Source: Hysterium pulicare CBS 123377 (taxonomy: Eukaryota > Ascomycota > Dothideomycetes > Hysteriales > Hysteriaceae). Taken from it: a stretch of 64,000 nucleotides of DNA. The notes under the pieces were generated by a model. The model had not been told where the DNA came from, did not search any database, and worked only from the letters and a program-made list of their open reading frames with translations. The position numbers were made by a program, and so were the translations under genes. Where the stretch lies: positions 92,640-156,639 of the forward strand of contig AJFK01000033.1 in the NCBI GenBank assembly GCA_000467715.1, read 5' to 3'. Shown here in pieces: positions 56,224 through 64,000 of the stretch. Positions within the stretch are counted from its first letter, which is position 1. Each line of letters begins with the position of its first letter.

Positions 56224-59200
56224 TTAGCCGCCACGGCGACGAGGTTGAGTAGGTCCAGTGTAGTTTCTAAACTCGGTTCCTTGCTGCATGAATCCACGAT
56301 ACTTCCTACGGCTTGGCTGCTGCTCGGGCGGAGGAGGCTGTTGTGGGCCAGGAGCTGTCGTGTGTTCAAAATGATGCTTTGGCGGCGGTTGCTGCGAGAA
56401 AGCGGGCGGGTGGGTTGGTTGGCCGAACGGGGAATGAGCGGGCGGCTGAGAGTGAGGGGCCATGCTGGCAGGAAGAATGGGCTGACCGCCGTATTGTTGA
56501 ATTTTAAGTGGTGGATATTGAGGTGGAGCTTGTTGTTGCTGATGAGAAAAGGGTGGCGGAGGTGGGGGATGGTAGCCTTGAGGCGGCGGTTGGTAAGTCT
56601 GATACGATGGAGGTCCGCTGTACGGTGGTTGTGAAAACTGTGGATGAGGTGCTTGAGGCGGATATGGGCTCTGATGAGATGGCGGGCCAGGAGGTCCTGG
56701 TGGATGAGAAGCTGGAGGATAATTTGCCGGAGATGCGCGACGGGGCTGTTTTGGTGGTGGCGGCTCATAGTGAGCAAATCGATAGCTGTAAGGCGGCGGC
56801 GGCGCTTGGTGAGTCTGTACGAAAGGAGGGAGATGTGGGCCACTCTGAGGAGGTGGTCTGGCCTGGCCGTTGAAATCAGGAGCATATCCTTGAGGTGGTG
56901 GGCCGTATGGAGATATGGGTGGTGGAGGCTGGTGGGGACCACTAGGGCGCCTGCTATCGTCCCAGTGCTGTCGATGGCCACGATCCAAGGAACCAGGTCG
57001 AGGAGGTGGAACATGCTGAACATGTTGGCTATGTGGTGATTGCGTAAACGTGAGAGGGCCACTGGAGGGTGAGGTGGCAATGTGGCCGACAGATGGCCTC
57101 CTTGACTCACTTCCACTACCGCTTCTCTCATGGGAACCGAATGGTCGTGTAGATGGAGGACCCATCTGTGGCCGATCAAAACTTTCACGTCGAGTGAATG
57201 GAGCCTCTGGCTTACTCTCATTCGGGGTTCTCCCGGGCGTTTGGTCAAGATTTGGACCTTTCGAGTTGGTAGAATAAATCATATTCCTAATGCGGGCAAT
57301 AGGATTCTTTTCAGGTGGGGTAAGTGATTTCGAACTCCGTCGAGCGCTCAAGTTCGCATTCGACCAAAAAGAATTTCTTGGTTGTGGTGGTGATCTCCCT
57401 GGCGGGCGAACCGTCTCAGTAGATGCCATTACGGAATTAGAATCAGGAAGCTGTCGCTGTGTCTGCCAATGAGGCTGGTCTAGAGGAAATGATCCCTGGA
57501 ACGCTCCTTGGAGGGGTGGTTGTCGTGCCGGCTCAGCAGTTTCATGATGGGGTTGAATGCCAGCAGTCCTTGCATCATGTGTAGAGTTCGTGAGCCTTGA
57601 TTCTCTCATTCGAGGTAGAGGTTCATCATGTTCGTCATTCAAAAGATCAGTGATCTTGTTAGAGTAAGTCCTGGCTCTGTTGGGAGACTGAACTCCATTT
57701 GCCTCTGCTGGCATGGTAAACTGAGGACGATTCTCAGAAGATTCGAACGTCTTGGTAGGGCTGCTCTTAGAAGTCTCTAACGACATAGCTGTCGATGCAG
57801 CAGATGGAGGGCCATATGGTGACGTATGCTGGAGAAGTTGGGCCTTCTTAGGAGGCGTAGATATCTCTGCTGTTGGCACGTTCTGCTTTCCGTGCTCATT
57901 TGCTGAAGTTGCTGCAGGTCTTTCTGCAGAGAGTGCCGCAAGCATAGAAAGAGCTGTTGCCTCGTCGTTAGGGATGACTTTCGCCTTCTCTTGCTGCGCG
58001 GCGGTTTGCTCGACCCGGGCAGCCGCTACAGCCAGAGTACCAATGTTGAACGATGCGGTCGCAAGCTCTCGGTCGGGACCAGAGAAGCTGGCAAATTCGG
58101 CGTCGATGGTGTCGTCGAAATCGTCTGCCTTGTTTCCTTCAATGAACTTCTTTTGAGCCTTACTCAGAGATCGTCGATTTTCATCTTCCTTCCAAGCCTC
58201 TTCGGCCGCAAGGTATGCTCTGCTGCGAGAATCATACTTGCGCGGTAAACGATCATCCGCATCGCCAGAGCCTTGTGGTACTCGTCGAGGGGGTTCAACA
58301 ATGCAATCCTGGCCACGGATTAGACTACGTTGAATAAGTTGAAGCTTGATAATTACCTCATCGTCTGTAGCCGGACCATCCCGAGCTTTCATCTCTCTCT
58401 CCAGCTGGAGAGCACGATGCATTAATTTGTGCATGAAATCATCCTGACTGTCACGTACGTAGCACTGTTCTTCGGTCAATGGTGCTTCTAGCAGGCAATT
58501 CAGAACACTTACTGCGAACCCCTCGATGAGGACGTGTGTTTCAGCCTCACGGATTTTTTCGGCCTCCTCAACTCTGAGCCTTCGGCCAGCATGGAGTAAG
58601 TTCACTCTCTCTTGCAAACGATTTTGCAGCTGAGCCGCAACTTCTTCATATTCCTCGCACCGCTTGTGATGGTCTGGATCGGTCTCTAATGAAGTGATGC
58701 CTCTTTCGGCCAATTCACTTAGGACGGGTTTGAGAGCTTTGGCGAGACTGCGATAACCAGTCTTGAGCGACAGTTGTCGACGAAGATCTGCTTCGACGTT
58801 GACGTTTGCATGCGGTTGGCGCCGTCTACCAGGAAGTCGCTTTAGTATTTTCGCCGTAGGTTCGCCGGTTGCTGTCGGTAGAGCATTTTGGAAATCTTGG
58901 GGAAGTCCATTCTCTGGATTTTGGTCAGGTGATCCTGGTGGTGTCGAAGCGTCAGTCAACTCTGGTGGTGGTTCTGCGCTGTCGGGTGGCGGTGCTGTTG
59001 CTTTGCGCTTTTTGCGTCTGGAAACGGATGGCTGCTGCTCTGAGAGATCGCTGTCGCATTTCTTTAGAACACCATCTTCAATGGTATTGACCGCGTCATT
59101 GGCCTGCACGGAGGCGCTAGAGTCGCGAGAAGGTCGCTGGCGAATATTCGAGTTTCTCGAAGACGTTGAACTAGCTTGCGATTCGGGAATTTGGCCTTCA

Positions 59201-59662
59201 GGTGTTTGCCCCGAAGGTTCGAACATTACCTGGTCCGGCGAGCCAGTGTCTGTTGACAGTCGGGAGCGCTTGGCAGGGCGATCGAATTCTGTCTCGGACA
59301 GCGCATCTTCTTGCGCTGATTCGGCGAGAGAATTGCGTCGGCTGTTTGCACTCGCAATGGAGCCTGCAGCAGAGCCCGCAATGGATTTTGGTGGATTTGA
59401 AACTGCTTTTATAGCAGCGCGTGTAGTCATATGCAGTGGTTCAGAAGGGTGTAGACGACCTGAAGAAGGTCTCGCAGCTGTAAGACTAAGATTAACTCGC
59501 TTAGTCGCTCGGGTCCTTGTCCCCGGTGTGGCTGCGAGTAAAGAATGGTTAGCAGATTTTCCCAATCCAAGTGGTATTCAGCAGATATTGAAAATCCTTA
59601 CTTTGACTGCCAGAAGAGCTGGCAGTTGCTCTGGGTTTGGCCGCCTGCTTTTTTCGCACCAT
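56224..59662 (-). CDS. large Pro-rich fungal nuclear protein, unknown function
   Basis: Exons on the minus strand 59662-59602 and 59531-56224 give 1122 residues. The N-terminus (MVRKKQAAKPRATASSSGS) is basic, like many chromatin proteins. The first 250 residues are disordered with RSRL, KKRKAT and GRRRQPH basic clusters. The only structured region is about 255-440: VEADLRRQLSLKTGYRSLAK, the helix TDPDHHKRCEEYEEVAAQLQ, LLHAGRRLRVEEAEKIREAE, and MHKLMHRALQLEREMKARDG, which predict coiled helices. It is followed by FIEGNKADDFDDTIDAEFAS. From 790 on the chain is Pro/Gln/Tyr-rich low complexity (PPQ, PPY, PYPP runs), ending TEFRNYTGPTQPRRRGG, an Arg/Gly tail. Such tails are prone to phase separation and RNA contact. 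I recognise no named family. Confidence 0.82.
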
Positions 59663-61045
59663 CTCGAAAGCCGGTGTGAACTAAAGGAGCATTTGATTAG
59701 CATGCTCGTGACCACTCTTATTCCTTTTTAAAATAGCAAAGCCATTGCAATTGCTTGGGAAGGAACAGTATAGAGCTCACTTACAGTCAACTTGCAGTAC
59801 CAGTCAGTATGACCACAAAGCGGCGGGGCCTTGGAGACCCAATGTTGGGTGTATCTGTTCTTCAGCGTCAGCAACCAGATCCGGAACTAAACTGGGTGTA
59901 CTGCACAAAGGAACTATTGAACAGAAGCTCGCTCGCTCAGAGTCCGTAGAATAATATCCGAGTGAGAGGCATATATTTGGAGACGGGGTGATTTACCAGT
60001 TGCGCTTCACCTTGACTTCAGTGGCGCCCGAGAGTTCCGTGTCGGCTTGACCGTGGGATCGTGAAATCAAGAGAAGGAAAAGTAGAAGATGTTGAGTGGC
60101 GGTCACTTGAAAGGAAGAACAATGAGAAGGAAATGGAATAGAGAGAATTGTCGAGGTTGCAAAAGTCGGGTGAGGTGAAGAGGAATACCTACCTTAGCAA
60201 TTAGGAAGGTAGAGTTGGCTGATTCGAGGCTTGACATTTGGCCACTAATCCCGATTTGGCAACGCTTGGGCCTGGAGAGAAGAGAATAGTGCCCCCCGTT
60301 TCAAATGCTCTTCCATCTCGCAATGGAACACAACAGGTGTGATAGTCCTTGCGTTGCTGGCTTCACTTTTCCTGCCTCTATGATAATAAGAGGCTACACC
60401 TAGCTATCAAGGTCTGCAGCGGCGAAAGATGATGCGTGACGCAAAACCAAACCAGCTAAGCTGAAGGAGGGAAACAGGCATACTAACATCGACAGAAGTT
60501 CCGGAAAGTAGAAACCACATCTTCATCCAAGCCAAAGCATACTTAGTATTAGCAAGTGAACTCCCCTGCGTACAATGGATCTAAGATAAACTTGACTCAT
60601 CATTGATCTACCTACATTGCTTTCGCATCGTCTCTCGATACATTGGCGACACTTCTCAGCACAAGCATCCAAACACGAGCACGCACAGCAAGATCGGAAA
60701 CTTGAGATGTAGTACCACAATCGTATTGATATTCCGGGCGTATTAGCCACAGAGGGTTTTTTGAAAAAATTAACTCTACTAAGACTAGTCGGTGTAGTTG
60801 TTCATCGCCAATATCGTACATACACACGCCAGTCGTAAACGCTCACAAAATGGCTTCTTAGGAAGCTCATAATAACACAAATGAAAATATCTCAAGTGAT
60901 TGAGAGGGATATCGAGCATCTACTCGTTTAAAGGATCGTTATCTCGTTAAGGCATAGCCTAACAATGAGACCCCACATCCTACAGTCATGCTCCACTCGC
61001 TGTTTGATGGCAAGCGCCATACAGCATGTGGTTTGAAGGTCCAGG
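59663..61045. other. intergenic region upstream of the Pro-rich gene
   Basis: 1.38 kb, both neighbours on the minus strand. Pyrimidine-rich tracts on the minus strand near 60070-60170 and several splice-like sequences between 59750 and 60240 suggest a long spliced 5' leader for the Pro-rich gene. The right part is the 3' UTR of the four-TM gene. No independent gene was supported. Confidence 0.4.
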
Positions 61046-62425
61046 TCACTGGCCTGCCTCATTTTGGAGGTTGATTTTATTTCTTGCGTGGCCCCCACTA
61101 GAGCTACTCCTCGGTGACGACTTTAAAACGAAGTCGGGAATTGGAGGCGTCATTTCCCTACTTGGCGGTGACGGGCTTCGTGACGATGATCCGTGAGAAC
61201 TTCGAGGGGGGCCTTGGAAGCTTCGGGAATGTACGAGCGGACTCGGGCTCGCTGCACGGCTATTTGACCTCATGCGGCTGTAAGGTCGAGGCGGACAGGT
61301 GATGATTTGACCACTCAGCGGTGACGCCATGATCATTGTTCCGGGGGTTGCCGCTGGAGGTGGGGTGGGACTTTCAGTCCTAAACAATGGGTGAATGTGA
61401 GCCTCACTGACTGCGGGACTTGGCGGTCGTGACGAGTCTGGGTAGATTTTAGGAGGAAGAGAAAGAACAGGCGACTCGCGCCCAGAAGAAGGTATTGGAA
61501 ATGGGCCATCCAGAGCACATGCAGGAGACGGTGGCCGACTCCCTGGAATCGTCTCTAAGATTGTACCTCGAGAAGGCGCTGATTGCATAACCGCATCTCG
61601 GGCTTGAGGATCAATCTGACTAGTATCCCACATGTCGAACGCGTCAGGCGGAGAAGCCATGTCGATCGATTGATTATCAGAATGAATACTTCTAGAATCT
61701 CTAGTAAGAGAAGGCCGGCCAATCAATTTCGTGCGAGAAGTCATCGGACGAACAACTTGCTGTAAGGACTCTTTCCAAGACTTGAGAGATTTAGAGGAGG
61801 ACGTCGAGAATGTCGGAGATGGTAAGTTTCCTAGGGATGTCTTCTGGGTGTATGCTGGCGCTAAGACTTGCAAAGCTGTTGGTGGGGTAGATTCTCGGAT
61901 TTCTGACATCACAGAGTCTCGAGGTATCGCGGCCGGTATAGGTTCTTGAAATCGTTCTGGTCGAGGGCTTGAGAGAAGGAGAGCATAGAGTACAGCTTGG
62001 CTCGCGCAAGCCGCAGCCCATATCGCGAATTGCACAGGGAGGTGACCGGCCCAATTGGTAGTTGCCGCACGGGAGGTGGCTCGAGAGACATCATTGAAAT
62101 GTATCTCGATGAAGACGAGTGAAACCAGTGACACGACTATAGCGGCCACTGAAGCAAACATGCTAGGCAAAGAGAGTATCCATCTCTTTTGCTGCCCTTC
62201 ACTTCGAATACCGTCTCTTCTCCAAACATACTGAATCAAGAACCAGCCCAGACAACAAAGAGAAACAACATCCAGTGCAGCCCCGGCAATCGCTAAACTG
62301 TGAAATGAGACCCGTGCAACGGTCAACGATGCTGCATCCAGAATGACGAGTACTGTGAGGGCAGCGGTGCTAGCCCAAGTGATGATGCCGAGAGTCGACA
62401 GGAAGACTCGACGAGGCCAAACCAT
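61046..62425 (-). CDS. four-TM fungal membrane protein with long Ser/Pro tail
   Basis: Single exon, 459 residues from MVWPRRVFLSTLG. Four membrane segments are clear in the first 150 residues: LGIITWASTAALTVLVIL (13-30), VSFHSLAIAGAALDVVSLCC (about 39-58), MFASVAAIVVSLVSLVFI (about 88-105) and VQFAIWAAACASQAVLYALL (about 130-149). The remaining 300 residues are hydrophilic and Ser/Pro-rich with many SPP and SRPPSP sites, presumably cytosolic and phosphorylated. Marvel-like or tetraspan proteins have this general layout, but no signature identifies the family. A longer frame to 62671 adds a hydrophobic stretch without similarity; the ATG at 62425 directly precedes the first helix and is preferred. 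Confidence 0.75.
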   Translation of the reverse strand: MVWPRRVFLSTLGIITWASTAALTVLVILDAASLTVARVSFHSLAIAGAALDVVSLCCLGWFLIQYVWRRDGIRSEGQQKRWILSLPSMFASVAAIVVSLVSLVFIEIHFNDVSRATSRAATTNWAGHLPVQFAIWAAACASQAVLYALLLSSPRPERFQEPIPAAIPRDSVMSEIRESTPPTALQVLAPAYTQKTSLGNLPSPTFSTSSSKSLKSWKESLQQVVRPMTSRTKLIGRPSLTRDSRSIHSDNQSIDMASPPDAFDMWDTSQIDPQARDAVMQSAPSRGTILETIPGSRPPSPACALDGPFPIPSSGRESPVLSLPPKIYPDSSRPPSPAVSEAHIHPLFRTESPTPPPAATPGTMIMASPLSGQIITCPPRPYSRMRSNSRAASPSPLVHSRSFQGPPRSSHGSSSRSPSPPSREMTPPIPDFVLKSSPRSSSSGGHARNKINLQNEAGQ

Positions 62426-64000
62426 GCTGTTACTTGCAATAGCGATGGCCTCGATTCTAAGAAAAAGAAAGGTCGATAACGGGGTTGGAAAATGGAGCTG
62501 AATGTGGCACAGATATGGACAAGGTACCATAAATGTCTCGCCTTTGTCAGATTGAATTGCAGAGTTGGAGCACAGGTGCGTAAATGGCACGTCCCGGAAA
62601 CCAATGCTAAGAAACGAACGAATGATGTTGGACCTCAATCCATGAAACGAGTGTAACAAGGTCCCCAACACAACTGCTTACTGCCTTAATAGGGGGATAC
62701 CAGCCATGGCAGAGAAATTTTTCGTTTGAGTGGATGACAGCGAAGTAGGCGTGAAGCGCGTAAAAAAGCTTGGGAAAGATGAAAGTATCAAACCCCGCGC
62801 TGCGGGTCGCTGATCATGTAGCCTAAGGCGAACACGAGACTTGACGCGTGAGAGGAACGAAATGAATTGTTGTGGATATATGTGAGGTCTTAATGCCTAA
62901 CACGGCCAAGAAGGACGAGGGTTCCCGAAGAGGCGGTGCTCAGGTTTCCAGGTCGTAAGTGTGGCTTGTGCGGTAGGTGAATACCAATCCCGGTTATTGG
63001 TTTTGTGCTGAAGAAGACGTGCCAGCGAGTGAGCAGAAGAGAAGGTGATGGAGGAGAGATGGTTTGGATAAAATGGAACTGAGGACACACGAATGGCAGA
63101 GACAGTGTGGGGACCACGAGATAATAAATTTAGAAGAGAGACACTGAAAGGCTGGATTTAGTGATTGTTTTGTCGGCTTGGACCTGCAGCACGCGTTGGA
63201 CGTGGTGGAGCTGGACCAGGATATTGATCCGAGCGCGACATGCGTCCAGGATGTCAAGAGAACGGGAAAGGCTGGCCACAGCGAAAACCCATGACTTGCA
63301 CGACTCGAGCATGGCAAGTTACCACCTTGTACAGTAGCTGGCTCGAGGGCACAAAGAGAAACATTGGTGAAAACATTGGTGAAAGCATTGGCGCGGACAT
63401 GGAGTCAATTGGCCACAGACTGATGAGGTCCTGCTCCGAGCGCTGTGATACTTCCCCAGCTTCTGGGCAGACTATCGACTGAGGGTAAGAAATGCCCGAC
63501 AGCTATATGACGTGAGCCAATCTCGATGGACGGACAAACGAACGAGCTCCGGAGGCGTCATTCTGATCTGGGGGCAGCCCTGCGGACGGCCAAGCGTGGT
63601 GGGCCTCCTTCATTTCCCTGTCCCAGCACGCGTTGTTTTCAAACAAACCTTTAAAGTTTAGACGACAGCCGTTGGTGACAGCCGGCATCAACAGCTGCTC
63701 GTCTACCATGGGCGAGATGCGGGTGATAGATCAGGATGTCCCGGTTTATTGGCTGTTGTAGCCAGATGGCACGACATCTATCGCAACCAACGGAGGCATA
63801 GGCGACTGTGGCACAAGCTGCGGCCATTTGTCAGAGGCGTCGGGGAGAAATTCGCGCTCCTCGCATGCGGCCAGGGTGCGGACAGCGAAATGGATGCTGC
63901 ATCTCTGGCGGAATCGGCTGACGATGCGTCTAAGACGGATGTGCGCCTTTTTGCGCCTGAAACTAACGCGCATTGCGGTAAGCCTTTCTATTACCCCTAA
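62426..64000. other. right-edge region without a recognised gene
   Basis: 1.57 kb to the window end. Short overlapping frames occur on both strands; the one open to the edge (63749-64000, +) has no recognisable domain. A 12-base tandem repeat lies at 63358-63392. The first part is the promoter of the four-TM gene. Confidence 0.4.
63358..63392. repeat. three copies of a 11-12-base repeat
   Basis: GAAACATTGGT, GAAAACATTGGT and GAAAGCATTGGC in direct succession. A short local duplication in otherwise unremarkable sequence; no function is implied. Confidence 0.7.

Noticed and set aside
56154-57248. 364-codon second minus-strand frame within the Pro-rich gene
   Set aside because: A by-product of Pro-rich codons read in another frame (His/Leu/Arg-rich); the main frame continues into a structured N-terminal part and is the real one.
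59993-60237. Possible 53-residue two-exon gene on the minus strand (MSSLESANSTFLIAK ... SHGQADTELSG)
   Set aside because: A donor/acceptor pair can be made to fit, but the hydrophobic part is encoded by a pyrimidine tract typical of leaders and introns; more likely part of the spliced 5' leader of the Pro-rich gene.

Overview
The window is nuclear DNA of a filamentous ascomycete (Pezizomycotina). Genes are split by short introns of about 50-60 bases, with GTRAGT-like donors, CTAAC/CTGAC branch points and YAG acceptors. Peroxin PEX16 is present (absent from baker's yeast). Fungus-type families occur, including NCE101, a CDC50/LEM3 flippase subunit and a fungal CorA-like protein. There is no operon structure, rRNA, tRNA or CRISPR. 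I cannot name the genus. All exon models were made by eye, by joining splice sites so that the frame and known family motifs continue.

Layout. 0.8-1.6 kb: conserved fungal protein (+). 2.2-3.3 kb: Rab11/Ypt31 GTPase (-) with a 13-base microexon, head to head with a chromodomain + triple CCCH-finger protein (+, 3.7-7.4 kb). 8.4-10.4 kb: amino-acid permease (+). 10.9-15.7 kb: Myb/SANT-WD40-zinc-cysteine protein (+). 16.2-17.0 kb: two small unknown genes (-). 18.2-19.1 kb: secreted M43 metalloprotease (-). 19.7-21.3 kb: CDC50/LEM3 (-). 22.1-23.3 kb: SWIRM protein (-). 23.3-26.4 kb: gene-free stretch. 26.4-27.3 kb: SWIM-finger SWS1-like protein (+). 27.6-28.8 kb: RPN8 (-). 29.4-30.7 kb: PEX16 (-). 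31.6-32.2 kb: HD hydrolase (+). 32.8-33.3 kb: small membrane protein (+). 34.1-37.5 kb: M1 aminopeptidase (+). 38.3-38.5 kb: NCE101 (-). 39.3-39.8 kb: ATG8 (-). 40.6-41.9 kb: coproporphyrinogen oxidase (+). 42.0-42.6 kb: AT-rich relic. 43.1-44.1 kb: TRM9 (+). 44.4-45.6 kb: RCE1 (-). 46.7-49.0 kb: Ser-rich membrane protein (+). 50.3-51.2 kb: eIF6 (+). 51.6-53.1 kb: CorA-like protein (-). 53.9-55.4 kb: ESS-2 (+). 56.2-59.7 kb: large Pro-rich protein (-). 61.0-62.4 kb: four-TM protein (-). 62.4-64.0 kb: no gene recognised.

Most genes are unrelated housekeeping functions: vesicle traffic, proteasome, peroxisome, autophagy, heme synthesis, tRNA modification, prenyl-protein processing, ribosome assembly and splicing. 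The most interesting pair is in the first 16 kb. One is a chromodomain/CCCH protein whose C-terminal half looks SPOC- and PIN-like, an order resembling the fission-yeast RITS subunit Chp1. The other, one gene away, is a Myb-WD40 protein with a cysteine-rich tail. Both could be chromatin regulators, but that is inference.
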